This document shows, piece by piece, positions 17,054-29,600 of a DNA stretch of 64,000 nucleotides. This stretch comes from an uncultured Bacteroidaceae bacterium (lineage in GTDB: Bacteria > Bacteroidota > Bacteroidia > Bacteroidales > Bacteroidaceae). The stretch lies in contig CAJOIE010000004.1 in assembly GCA_905234605.1 (NCBI GenBank), positions 62,001 to 126,000 on the forward strand, read 5' to 3'. A model generated the notes under the pieces. That model did no database searches, had not been told where the DNA came from, and was given only the letters and a program-made list of their open reading frames with translations. The position numbers and the translations under genes are program-made. How positions within the stretch are numbered: the stretch's first letter is position 1; each line of letters opens with the position of its first letter.

Positions 17054-18208
17054 ATGCCACGCCGCACACACACATACGCACTCCTGCCGGCACTCCTCAT
17101 GCTGGCTGCATCGTGCTCCGACAGCACGACGGAGCCCGACGTGTGCGCCCCCCGCGCCGTGAGCCTCTTGGCCTACACGGCACAGCCCATAGCCACACGA
17201 GCCGACTCGGCTCTGCTGGCCGACAAGATAATACCTGCCGGCGGCAGCATAGGCGTCTATGCCTACTATCACGACAATGCCACATGGAGCACCGATGCGG
17301 CACGGCATCCCTCCTTCATGTGCAACCAGCAGGCCACCAACATAGGGCTCGACGAGCCCTTCAGCTACGCTCCCCTCAAATACTGGCCCAACGAGGAGGC
17401 CGACAAGGTGAGCTTCATTGCCTACTACCCCTACAGCGGCGGCACCACCGCTGAGATCAACCGCCTTGGTGTCACACCCTGTCTCCTGCCCACAGGCTCC
17501 GGTATGCCTGTGTTCCGCTTCCACGTGAACGACGACGTGCGCTCGCAGGTGGACCTGATGCTCTCCGACCTTGTGGCCGACATGCCCCGCTCACGCGACA
17601 CCGATGCCGACCCTGCCGCCCCCTTCAACGACCTGACGCTGACGGACCGTGTGCGCTTCGTGTTCCGCCATGCCACGGCAAAGATAGAGTTCCGCGTGGC
17701 GGTCGACGACGCCATACGCCACGACCTGGCCTACTTCACTCTCCACGAGCTGCACCTGACCAATATATATAATGAGGCACAGCTCAGTGCCACATACACG
17801 TCTGCCGACGGCACATCGCTGCTCTGGAGCGGCTATGACGATGCTCACATGGCCGACTACAGCTGCAAGACCACCGAGGCCTATCTGCTGCTGCCGCAGA
17901 CACTGCGCGACGATGCCTGCCTGGAGCTGCGCTACGACCTGGCCTTCAAGAGCGGCGGCACGGCCTACACATACGACGATGAGGGCAACCTCGTTGCCAC
18001 CGAGGACTACATATATCACAACCGCGTGGCCTCCGTGCCACTCAACACCTTGCTCCTGGCCGCCACCGCCGAGCCTATCACGGCCTGGCAGGCCAGCCAC
18101 CACTATGTCTACACCATCCGCCTGAGCGCACGACGCATCGACTTCACGGGAGAGGTCGTGGACTGGGGCGAATATGTGGGCTATTCCGTTACGCCCGAAG
18201 CCTCCTGA
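17054..18208 (+). CDS. Fimbrillin family lipoprotein, third copy
   Basis: 384 residues; ATG 11 bp after the preceding stop. Lipobox C21 (LLPALLMLAASC), putative maturation site IATRAD (R49). Signatures: IGVYAYYHDNATW, FSYAPLKYWPNE, VSFIAYYPYSG and FVFRHATAKIEFRV. A distinctive acidic loop (DTDADPAAP, about residue 186) follows the VDLMLSDLV segment. The C-terminus has HHYVYTIRLSARRIDFTGEVVDWGEY, in which the last strand ending W(G/D) is typical of this fold. Likely an accessory fimbrial subunit. Confidence 0.8.
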   Translation: MPRRTHTYALLPALLMLAASCSDSTTEPDVCAPRAVSLLAYTAQPIATRADSALLADKIIPAGGSIGVYAYYHDNATWSTDAARHPSFMCNQQATNIGLDEPFSYAPLKYWPNEEADKVSFIAYYPYSGGTTAEINRLGVTPCLLPTGSGMPVFRFHVNDDVRSQVDLMLSDLVADMPRSRDTDADPAAPFNDLTLTDRVRFVFRHATAKIEFRVAVDDAIRHDLAYFTLHELHLTNIYNEAQLSATYTSADGTSLLWSGYDDAHMADYSCKTTEAYLLLPQTLRDDACLELRYDLAFKSGGTAYTYDDEGNLVATEDYIYHNRVASVPLNTLLLAATAEPITAWQASHHYVYTIRLSARRIDFTGEVVDWGEYVGYSVTPEAS

Positions 18209-18218
18209 CACCATCATT

Positions 18219-19364
18219 ATGCTGACGCATCGCCCACATACACACCTCCGTGCCGTGCTTGCATGCATGGCCGCTATGCAGCTCGCCGGCTGCACCGGCA
18301 GCGGTGTGCCCGAGGCGGAAACATCATTAGGGCACGCCATAGGCTTCAGTGCCGTGGTGGCCGATGGTGGCACCCGCTCCGCCGGCGACGGCGAGCTCAC
18401 CACGAGCCTGCTGCGCGCCACGGGCTTCGGTGTCTACTGCTGGTACACCGGCTCGGCCAGCTTCACCACACCGGCCACCTCGCGCCCCGACGATGCCGTC
18501 TATCTGCTGCTGATGCGCAACCAGAAGGTGGAGTGGGACGGCGATGCCTCGCAGTGGACCTATGCGCCGGCCCGCTACTGGCCCATGGACCCCAATGAGC
18601 GGCTCACCTTCCGCGCCTACGCTCCATACGTGAGCTACCCCCTCGTCAGCGATGCCGCGGGCATGCCCCAGCTGCCGGTGGTGGTGGCTGCCACCGACTT
18701 CCACAACGGCACTCAGCACGACCCGCTGTGGGGCACCGGCACCTCGGGCACGCCCCACCGCTACGGCACGCTCTACGATGACTACACCTACGGCATGAGC
18801 GGCGACGGGCTCACCGCCGACGCTGCCGACGGCACCATACACTGGTACTTCCACCACGGCATGGCCAAGCTGGTGTTCCGCGCCATTCTCGCCGACGATG
18901 CTGCCGACGACGACCTCGTCGTCACGGCATTGCGCCTCTCGCCACTGTATACCGACGGCCTGCTCGACATCAGCAGCCCCACGGCGTCGGCCAGCGAGAA
19001 GCCGCGGTGGACCGACTGCTCGGGCGACATGGAGATAGAACTGACACGTGCCGGCGGCGACATACTCACCGGCGTGGTGCTCGACAAGGTGACGCCGCAG
19101 AGCATTCTGCCTGCCGGAGTGCTCATCATACCACGTGTGTTCGGCGGCACACCGCTGACTGTCAGCATCGACTATGAGGCCGGCGGCGTGGCACAGACAG
19201 CCAGCGCGCAGCTCTCGCCCCATCTGCCGGCCGCCACTGTCAGCGGCAACACGGTCTACACCTACGACCTCATTCTCGACCCTTCGGCCAACCACATCTC
19301 GGTCCGCGTGACAGTGAACCTCTACTGGCAAGTGGGTAGCTACAACCGTATCGACGACCTATGA
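18219..19364 (+). CDS. Fimbrillin family lipoprotein, fourth copy
   Basis: 381 residues; ATG 10 bp after the preceding stop. Lipobox C25 (AMQLAGC), putative maturation site GGTRSAG (R53). Signatures are present but drifting: WTYAPARYWPMD, LTFRAYAPYVSY and HWYFHHGMAKLVFRA. The C-terminal strands (NTVYTYDLILDPSANHISVRV) fit the family. It overlaps the next gene by ATGA, which suggests tightly matched translation with that divergent lipoprotein. Confidence 0.8.
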   Translation: MLTHRPHTHLRAVLACMAAMQLAGCTGSGVPEAETSLGHAIGFSAVVADGGTRSAGDGELTTSLLRATGFGVYCWYTGSASFTTPATSRPDDAVYLLLMRNQKVEWDGDASQWTYAPARYWPMDPNERLTFRAYAPYVSYPLVSDAAGMPQLPVVVAATDFHNGTQHDPLWGTGTSGTPHRYGTLYDDYTYGMSGDGLTADAADGTIHWYFHHGMAKLVFRAILADDAADDDLVVTALRLSPLYTDGLLDISSPTASASEKPRWTDCSGDMEIELTRAGGDILTGVVLDKVTPQSILPAGVLIIPRVFGGTPLTVSIDYEAGGVAQTASAQLSPHLPAATVSGNTVYTYDLILDPSANHISVRVTVNLYWQVGSYNRIDDL

Positions 19365-20596
19365 CCCGACCCGCACATCACATAGCATGCCTCGCAGCAT
19401 TGCTCGCCGCAACGCTGCTCGCAGCCTGCTCCGGCGATGAGCAGCTGCCGCAGGAAGCTGCCCGCGTGGTGGCGCTCCCCGTGAGGCTCGTCATGGCTCC
19501 CGACGGCATGGGCGGCGATGCCACGCGTGCGCCGGGCGACCCAGGCACATACGAGCATTTCGTGGCTCCCGACTATGCCTACGTCTTCCTCGTGGTGGAG
19601 CTCGACGGTGGCGGTACGCAGGTGTGCCGCCTGACCGACAGCGACGGCTTGCCACTGACACTCAATGCCGACAACAGCCTCACACTGACCGGCGAGTGGC
19701 ATAAGGAACTGAATGGTTCCGATTTCCCGCAGACAATGCACGACAGTGTCTACACCTACATATCAACGTTCTACTTCGAGGTGCCGCCGACGGCCACCGT
19801 AGGCCGTGTGTATGTGGCCATGTCGAAGGTGCAGCTGCCGTCGGTGGCTCCCGCCACCCGTGGCACGGGCGAGATAGTCTATGGCACAGGCGGCAGCACC
19901 GAGGACGATGTGCTCAACCTGGGCTTCGACGTGGAAGGCAGTGCCATGCGCTCCCACTTGCAGGACCTCTACGCCACGCCCTACAACTATTGCCACTCCG
20001 GCACGACAACCTACTATGGCACCATTGCCGACATGAGCCCTACGTCGGCAGAGCACCTCAACCTGATGCTCTATCACGTGGCTGCCAAGGTGGACGTGCG
20101 CTGGAACGTGGCCGAGGAGCAGCAGTCGGCCTTCTGGCTCTCATTCATTGAGGCACGCCATCTGGCCGAGTATGGCTGTCTGCTCTTCCGGCCGACGGAG
20201 AACGTGCGTAGCACGGTGGACACGTGGAGCGGCGACATACGTGTGCCGTCCGACGGCTACGGCTTTACGCTCATGGGCTGGAACGGCACCGGCAGCGGCT
20301 CCCACGAGAGCGACCGCTCACGCCAATGGTATGGGCGGCAATACTTCTACACGATACCCTTCCGCACTCAGGAATACCCCGCCGGCGACCCAGCCTACAG
20401 CACGCCTTGCTACTTCGACCTGCAACTGCGCATGCTGGCCAACGACGACACGGAGGCCAGCACTACCGATGGCTACAACCTGCTCGTGCGCAAGGACATG
20501 AGTGCGGCCGACGCCGTGTTCGTGCCATGGATGCGCATAGACCTGCGTTTCACCCACGAACTCACCTACGGCACTGCAGAGCGCGTCATAGAATAA
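19361..20596 (+). CDS. Divergent fimbrial-operon lipoprotein (possible tip or adaptor)
   Basis: 411 residues. Lipobox C23 (LLAATLLAAC) and the same TR motif as the fimbrillins (DATRAPG, R56), but the PLKYWP and AYAPY signatures are missing. A segment LNLMLYHVAAKVDVRWNV (about residue 228) matches the HALAR/HATAK strand of the fimbrillins, so the protein is probably a distant relative with a changed fold. The C-terminal half is rich in Tyr and Trp (WYGRQYFYTIPFRTQEYP). Its position between the last fimbrillin and the giant adhesin-like gene suggests a tip or adaptor subunit; this is inference from order only. Confidence 0.65.
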   Translation: MTRPAHHIACLAALLAATLLAACSGDEQLPQEAARVVALPVRLVMAPDGMGGDATRAPGDPGTYEHFVAPDYAYVFLVVELDGGGTQVCRLTDSDGLPLTLNADNSLTLTGEWHKELNGSDFPQTMHDSVYTYISTFYFEVPPTATVGRVYVAMSKVQLPSVAPATRGTGEIVYGTGGSTEDDVLNLGFDVEGSAMRSHLQDLYATPYNYCHSGTTTYYGTIADMSPTSAEHLNLMLYHVAAKVDVRWNVAEEQQSAFWLSFIEARHLAEYGCLLFRPTENVRSTVDTWSGDIRVPSDGYGFTLMGWNGTGSGSHESDRSRQWYGRQYFYTIPFRTQEYPAGDPAYSTPCYFDLQLRMLANDDTEASTTDGYNLLVRKDMSAADAVFVPWMRIDLRFTHELTYGTAERVIE

Positions 20597-20663
20597 CCCG
20601 TGGCCGCATGACAATGAACCGACAGAAACTACAAGCGTGAAAGCTACAAGAGACAACATAGTA

Positions 20664-23600
20664 ATGCATCACCTGTGCCGCATGGCCTGCCTGGCAGCCG
20701 CACTCATCGGCATGGCACAGGCATCAGCCCAAAGCGATATAGTATACCGCTACGTCAATGCCGAGGAAGGCTCCTTCAGCGGTGCGGGCACATCGTGGGC
20801 CACCGCCAAGAACAACTTGCAGGCGGCCATAGATGAACTATACGAGGAGATACGCGCCACTGCCGCCCGTGTGGGTTATGTCTATGTTGCCGGTCTGGAC
20901 CCGACGGCGCCATCCAACCCGTCGGGCAAGGGCATGGTGTATGTGCCTTCGCGCCGCAGCACCGACGATGCCGACGGCTCGCTCTTCAGCACCTCCTTCC
21001 GCATCCCTGAGCGCATATATGTGTTCGGCGGCTTCCGTGGCAACGAGACGGCAGCCGATGAGAGCACACTGCCAGGCTTGCGCCTGATGGCCAACGGGCT
21101 GACGATGGCTCAGAACGATGCTCTCACCGACAATGTCGACGACTCCGAGCGACCGTGGAAATTCAAGTATGTGACAGTGCTCTCGGGCAATCACAGCCAG
21201 GTGGCGGCGTCGTTCACCTACGATGCCTCGCGTGGGCGCTATGCCACGTCGTTCCCGCTGAACTCATACCACGTGGTGTGGTTTGCCACCAACGGCACTA
21301 TCGGTATCGACAACGACGACTATGCCGCAGCCATAGCGGCCAAGACGATTACCCGCGAGGGGGTGGAGAAACTGCGTGGCCACTTCCGTGGCCTGCCGGC
21401 CGAAGCCTGTGTCGACGGCTGCACCATCGAGGAGGGCAATGCCAGCAGCAACATCAGCACCTCTCACGAACACACGGGCTATGGTGGCGGTGTGTATATG
21501 GTGAAGAACGCCCTGCTGCGCAACTGCATTGTGGAGCGTTGCGCTGCCACCATGCGCGGCGGCGGTGTGTACATGGATGGCGGCGGTGAGATGGAGCGTT
21601 GCTATGTGAACACCTGTCAGGCCACGGGCGTGGGTGTGGTGCAAGGCTACGGTGGAGCGGTATGCATCGACTACGACGGTGCCGTGAAACACTCCTATAT
21701 CATACAATGCGGCGCGCGCATCGGTGCCGGAGTGGCCATCTGCCATGTGGCAGGCGAGTATCCGGAGGTGTCGGCCGATCGGCAGGACGATGTCTATGAG
21801 AAAGCGACGCCCTACTCCCCCTTCTGTGTGGCCACGGTGATTGCCAACTGCACATCAACGGCTGAGGGTGGCGGCGTCTATCTCGACGAAGGCGGCACGC
21901 TCAACCACTGCACCATTGTGCGCAACACGTGTGTGGGACCCGACGTAGTATACTATGGCCGGCGTCATGGACGCACTGGAGGCATCTACGTGCGCACCGC
22001 AGGCACCATATATAACTCTGTGGCCTGGGGCAACACCTCGCCAGTGAACAGCGATGTGCAGTTTGCCTCGTTCCGCGAGGCGACAGCGAAGCCTACAGAC
22101 AAGATAGCCATCTACCACTCGGCCTTCTCTAACCACGACATCACCAACTGGGCTTATGCCTCGAAGGAACAGGTGTTGTCGCTCTCCACCGCCAATGTGC
22201 CACAGACGGGTGAGGTGCAGACCAACTTCCCCTGTTTCAGCAGCCCCACGGCATCGGCAGGCATACAGTATGACACCTCCACTCTGACTGTCGACCCTAC
22301 GGCAAACGCCGACGGACAGCCATATCAGGATGTCTACAACTGGCACCCGATGTCGGTGTCGTCGCTCTGCTTCAAGGCGGTGCAGGTGAACCAGGATATT
22401 CATGGCATTTCGGATGAAGTGCTGCATGCCCACACCACTGTCGACGTCGTGGGTTGTAGTTTCGAGGCTGTGAGCAGCAGCGGAGCCCTTGTCTCCAGCC
22501 AGCGCGCGCTCACTCACGCCATGGTGGAGTCGCAGGAAGAGGGCGAGGACGACATGCTGCCAACACTCTTTGTGGACCCGGCATGCGCCGTGCTGAATGC
22601 CACCAACGACTCTGTCAACGGCACAGTGGGCTATTTGGACAGTGAGGCTGTTGGCAACTCATGGAATTTGCCTGTGGCGGGCATCCCCGATGCTATTCGC
22701 TACTTCAAGCAGTTCCAGATCACAGACCTGAGCAGCCCCGACTATGCCAAGTATGACATCGACGGGACAATATACGACGCAGTCCAGATACTCGTCAAGG
22801 AGGGCACACTCACCGTGGCCGGTACTGGCAGCTATCTTGCTAACATGGTGCGTACTGCCTCCATCCGTCCTGTGAGCAATATGCGTCTCTATGGCGGCTT
22901 CGCCAGCAGCTTCACCGGCACCGACACCGACGGGCGCAACCAGCGCGCAACGCCCACAACGATTACTGCCGATGTCATCAATGGCGGTTATGCCAACAAC
23001 TCGGCTCATGTGTTCTCGCTTGTCAACTGTCGGAACGTCATCATCGACGGCTTCCGCATCAACTACGGTAATGCCAATTTAAGTGCTAATGAGTCGGAAC
23101 AGGCAAACCTGTTGAGGTATGGAGGCGGCATCATTGTGTCCAACAGCAATGCGGCACAGAGTGAGCGCATAGATATGGTGGGCAACATCTTACGCAACAG
23201 CCAGATAGCCAACTGCTCGTCGCCCGAGGGAGCGGCAATCTATGTCAATGGCCTCTATCCCAAGGCTAACGGCAATGTGACTCATGCCGAGCTGAGTGTG
23301 GTGAATACCATAATCCGCAACAACTCCACTACCTCCGACGAGGAAGAGAATATTAATGTAGGCGGAGTGGTGGTGGCCAACGGCAATGCCGTTATCCATA
23401 TAGACCACTGCGATGTGCTCAACAACCGCGGCTGCCCGCTGGAGACACTCGTCGTGCCAGGCACTGTGGGCGACGGCGAGAGCAACGAAGGGCGCATCGA
23501 CATACACAACAGCATCATCTATGCGAATGCCAACGCCATAGCCGACGACCGCATAGTGCTGACCAACGCCACTACGCGCATACCTCTAATATATAAGAGC

Positions 23601-26600
23601 ACCGACCCTGGGACGGTCACAGGCAGCTACGTCTATACCGATGCCATCAAGGAAGAGAACCTGGCTATGCACTGGCCTGCGGGTTTCGATGCCACCTGCC
23701 GGCATTTCCTCTCATATAACAGCAGCGACGTCGCCACCTATCCGCGCTTCAAGAACCCAAGCCGCAATATCGGGCACAATGAGGACTCCGACAAGCCCCT
23801 TTATGGCGGCTCTATCGATTATGAGCCCATGAACCAGAACCCCGTGGTCAATGCCGCTGGCGACAGAGCTTCGGGTGGAGTGGCTGCCATGACGTCGCCA
23901 GATCTTGACATGGCTTGCGAGCCCCGCACTTACGGCGGCTGCCCGGACATAGGAGCCATAGAGAACCAAAACCTGCCACGTGCGGGAGCTGTCATCTATG
24001 TCACTCCCGACGGAGCAGGCCGCCGCGACGGCTCATCGTGGGACAATGCTATCGCCGGCAACACCATATATGCACTCAATGGAGCCGCTACCAATGGCAC
24101 CGACGAGCTCGACACAGCCAACGGCACAACCCGCATCATCAACACCACAGGCGACGGCACTGCCACAACGGGAGCCGCCGACGGAGTGCTCACCACCGAC
24201 CAGCGCTACTGCGGCGGTTTTGCCTCTGCGTGGGTTAAGGAGTATCGGACGGGTGTCATGACGCGTACCACCATCACCGATAATTACATCACCGAGACGA
24301 ATGTCTACACAGGCGGACTGAAGAATGGCGTAGAGGAAGTGGTGCGCAATGCAGAGCTCTCCCATGAGGAGTCGACAGAGGTGCTCAATGCGGGCACACT
24401 TGACGACAGCTTCGAAGCCTGGCACGACGACAGCCGCTACCCATACGGCGAGCTCTCGGGCATGTCGCGTAGTCCGTGGCGTGCCGTGGGCAACGAGTCG
24501 CCGGTGCCTGAGTGGTGGGTGGGCAAGTCATTCAAGAGCACCGACAGTCAGACCGACCCCGTGACGGGCGAGACGGTGACAGGCATAGGCGGAGGCACCG
24601 ATGCAGAGCTGATAGGCGCATCGAGCATCACCAACGACAGGACGGAGAACTATGTCGGCGGCCTTCAGTATGCCGTTGAGATGGCCGCGGCCTACAACCG
24701 AGGCGACTTGCCGCTGCCTGACCGTGTCGACTCTGTGCAAGTGTGGGTGAGCAATGGCAAATACACCGACTACAAGGGCTTCATCATGCGTGACAACACC
24801 ACCGTGATGGGCAGTTTCCCTGCCGTGAACACGTCCGACGGGAGTATCAACACGCCAGGCATGATGGAGCGTCAGGCTCTGATGTCGGCTGTGGAGAGCA
24901 TTCCTAAGGCGATGAAGGCTGCGAACAATAATGCCGTGGACTATGAGACCATTATCCAACTCTCCGACACCAATCCCGTGGCCGACGGACACACCTTTAA
25001 TGAGGCTGCTGTCAACAGCTGGGACAACGACTACAACGTTGTACGCACGACCGACACGCAGACCGTGTCCACTCAGCATGTCAGCATCACCCGCCAATAT
25101 CGGTGGGGCGAAGAGGATGTCTCCGCGCGTTATCTGTTGTACCCCGACTTGATTTATACGGATGGTAAGAGCGTCTTCAGACAACGCCATAAAACGCAGG
25201 ACACGCCTGTCGTGAAGCAATACTTTGGTAAAGTGGGTGAGACAAACAGCTGGAACCTCTGGTATGACGACCGCACCAACAACGTGAACTATAATAGCGG
25301 CTTCGCATTCTCAAACTCTCGCAGGGATGTCATCGACGACGACGGCAATGTGATAGGTTCTGTGTCGGAAGGCATGGACATTAACGGTGGGTCGTTGCTT
25401 GGCGTGAACGTATGGCAGACCATGACCGACGTGCCGGCTGGCATCTATCATATAGAGGCCGATTTGGCAGCCTTCTATCGGGAGCTTAACGACGGGCACG
25501 ATGCCGGCGTGACAGAGACAGGTGTGACCTTCAATATCGAGGATGCCGAGGGCAACACCTTGGTGTCGCAAACCATATATTGTCCCAACAATACAACTCC
25601 CTACAAGCTGAAGCGCTACAAATTCGATGTCGTGCAGCCTTCCGACGGCAACCTCACGCTACGCATACTCGTAGCACCTGGCACACAGGCCACTGACCCC
25701 GTTTCGGGTGCTTTGCCTGCATATAAAAACAATCCCAACCGTCGCGAAGTGCTCATGGGCAAGGTTAGTGTCAAGGTTCCTGCCTATTTGCTTGAGTCGT
25801 CAAATGAGGAACGCACCGTTGATGCCTCTGCCACCACCGTTTCGACCACAGAACAATATGAGGTTTACAAGGAGCGTAAGGTGTTGCGCAAGCGCGTGCT
25901 TCAGATGCCTGACGTCACCAATCCGGCCTGTGCGCTGGGAACCTATTTCGGCGATGTGGTGTCAGCAAGCAACTCAGCGAAAGACGATATATCGCACAGT
26001 GAGCGGGTGAAAGACCCCAACCGAAAGGCCAACAACAATCCCACGCACCGCTATGACGATCCCAACTATCAGCGTTATGACAATGTCATCTGGGACGGCT
26101 TCACCATCCGCCATGGCTTCATCTACGACATCAGTTTCGTGCATGGAGGCGGTTCGGGTGTAAGCATTTATGAAGGTGCCCATCTGCGCAACTGCATCAT
26201 CACGAGCAACTATTCTGGCGGCCAACGCATGAAAGGCGGCGGAGTGTTCTGCGATGGGGCCACGGCAACCGTTGAGGGATGCTTTATCCTCAACAACACC
26301 TCCACCCATGCACGCACGAATAACTATAGGGCGAACCAGATATTTGCCGGCGGCTTCTTCCTCTATGAGGGCGTGTGCTTCAACACCCTTATTGCCAACA
26401 ACTATGCCCGCGACTTCGGCGGCGGGCTTGGCCTGTGCGTAGGTAAGTTCTACAATAACACGATAGCCTACAACACCAGCGGGCAGGACAATGGCGGCCT
26501 GCGCATTGCCGACGGTGCGGCTTCGGCTATCCTCCTGGCAAACACCATTATATATGGCAACAACGGTGCTGCCATCTCAATGACTTCCTCTGCAAAGTTC

Positions 26601-29600
26601 GACAGCTTTAAGCATTGCTACATCCAGTCGGCCATAAAACTGTCTGATGAAAAAATACTCAATGCCATCATGTCGGAGGCCGAGCGTGCGTCGGCCAGTG
26701 GCATAAGCAACCAGTTCATGAATGGCGAGGATCCGTCGGCCGACACGACGCCCTTCGCTGCCGACATTGGCAGCGATGGGGGCTACACAGGCGGAGCACA
26801 GTCTGCCGACGACTTCCGTTTGCTCACTCACGACGTTGGCGGATGTGTCAACACTGGTGCCGACGCCGACGAGCTTGACCTCACGCTGCCAAATAGCGAT
26901 GTTGCCTTTGCCGACCGTGTGCAGGACTGTGAGATAGACATCGGTGCCTACGAGTACGACGGCACGAAGGATATTGAGCCCGACCTCACCCATCCGGGTA
27001 AGGCCATCTTCTACGTGTCGCAGAATGGCGGTGGCGGTCTGGCTACGGGTAATAGCCCTGCCAATGCAGCGTGCATGAGCAAGTTGCAGAAAATCCTGGA
27101 TGCCGCCGGACGATGGAAGTATGCTGCCAACTTCTACCTGAATACCGACGAGGCACGCCAGCTGGACAGCGACTACCACTACAACTGGACCAACTTCAGC
27201 CGCGATGTCCTGCTTGATGAACTGACGCAGCAGGGCGTCCTGTCGTCGGAGGCCGATGCCGCAGCTCAGGCCGAGGCTCTTGCGGAGCTGCAAAAGCGCA
27301 CGGTGATGGTCAAGGTGGCAGGCGACTACACCACGCCGCAGACAGGCTTCAAGTATGCACCCACACGCTCTGCCGTTATCGACCCCAACGCCGACGAGGA
27401 AAACATACTGGAGTTCTCGCTTATTGTGCCTCGCGGCATACAGGTCTATGGCGGCTACGACGGAACCTTCAGTGATGACACCCGCGATGTGCTCGGCTAT
27501 CAGACACGCTTCAGCGGCGAAATCTACAACGAGGTCACGGCCACCATGGGTAGGACGTTCCATGTCGTGACATTCACAGAGGACCTCTTCGGTATCGATG
27601 AGGCACTCTACACCGTAGGTGTACAGCAGATGAGAGGCCAACTCAGTGTGTTCGACACGGAAGACGACCGCGCCGTGCTCGACGGCATCTTCATACAGGA
27701 CGGCTATGCCAGCGGCACCGTCGAGGCGAACCGCATCGGTGCCGCCACTGTCGTCACCTCATACGCCCATGTGCGCAACTGCGTCGTCACCGACAACGAG
27801 GCCACCCTCTATGGCGGCGGCCTGTATATGTTGCCGGGTGCTCTCGTAAGCGGCACCATAGTGAAGAACAACAAGGCCCAGCAGGGTGGAGGCATCTATG
27901 TGGAAGAAGACCTCACCCATGCCCTGCCCAATGTGCATCTGTTCACCACTACCGTGTCGTTCAACGAAGCCACCAAGACAGGCGGTGGCATATACTACAC
28001 CTCGGCAACGCCCAACCTGATTGCCAACTCCACGGTTATCTGGCACAATACAGCCAACGACCTGGCCAATGTGGCCGGCAACATGGAAGCCGAGACGGTG
28101 GGCACGGACAGTGAGCAGGGAGCCTATCCCTTCAACTACTGCGGCATAGAGAACCGGCGTGTGCAGGGCGTGAACAACCTGATGCTCCCTGTCGTTGATG
28201 GCGAGGGAGTACGCTGGGACCACAAGGCCATGTATGAGGATGGCGACTTCAACGGTACCATAGTATATATGCCCATCACGCTGTCGTCGGTGCTCTCGCG
28301 TGCAGGTATGACCTACGAGGCCTACCGCACGATGTGCAGGACATATACGACCCTCATAGATGAGGACATCGCCCGTCTTGCCCGTATGGAACAGGCCGAG
28401 GAGGACGTCATCACGCTGGCATACGGTGCCACGATGAGAAGGGAGCAGAAGAACAACGCCTTCATCGACATGGGAGCGCGTGTGCTCAACAAGTCGTTTG
28501 AGGTCAAGGTCGACGACAAGCATGTGCTCTTCCGCCTCTTCGTGGCACGCACTGAGGACTTGCCTACGCCGCAAGCCTTGGAATGGCTGCAGGAGAACAC
28601 CTACGAAGGTACACCCGAGGAGAACGACCTGCGAGACCTGTACAAGCAGATGGGCTCCAGTTTTGCCAACCCATTCCACCGCGTGGGCGATGCCCTCGAC
28701 TACATACGCGACGTGCGCAGCCGTAAGGATGCCTATGGCAATTACCCCTACCGCAACACGCGCTTCGAAGTGTTTGTCAGCGGTGGAGAGTTCTATCCCT
28801 TCCGCGATGCCTACGGGCAGCAGGGCAGCACGCGCACCAGCACCTTTGTTATACCTGAGGCCGTGACCATCGTGGGAGGCGTGCAGATCGATGCTTCTGT
28901 CTCTGGCCACACCTATTGTCAGGCCGGATATGGCGAGGTGGCGGCCGGCGAGACGGCCGTGCGCATTGCCGCAGACCAGTATGTCATTCTCAACGGAGCC
29001 ACAACGCAAGAGATACGCGATGCCCGTGCCCGTTTCGACTACAATGGCAACAACGTGCTTGAACCATGGGAGATGCGCACCCTCTCCAAGCTGATGGGTA
29101 ATGCCGTTGATGCCAACTCCGAGGGCACAACCAACATCTATCATATCATCACCTGCATGAGCGATGAGGAGCAGGTGGGCTGTCTTCCTGAGATGTACAC
29201 CGACGAAGCCCGCACCCAGGCTTTAGAACTTGACGAGGCGTTATTGCGAACAGATGCCGACGGCCGCCAGATAGACCTCTTGACATTCATCAAGGAGGAG
29301 AGTGAGGCCAGCCGTGACGCGCGTAGCATCATTCTCGACGGCTTGCAGGTGACCGGCGGACATGCCAACGACATCAATCCAGAACATGCCGAGCTGGCAT
29401 ACGCGCCCGATGGCGATCTGGCTGTGCCCTACACCATGATGAGCCGGAAGGATGGCGAGACCGACGCAGAGTTCGACATCCGGAAGGGGCAGCAGAATGC
29501 CACCCAGCTCACCTATTTCCGCGGCGGTGGTATTCTTGTCGAAGGCAACTGGGACAACCAGTTCCTCACCCAGGGCACGTTGCCCGAGGTGCTCGGCGTG

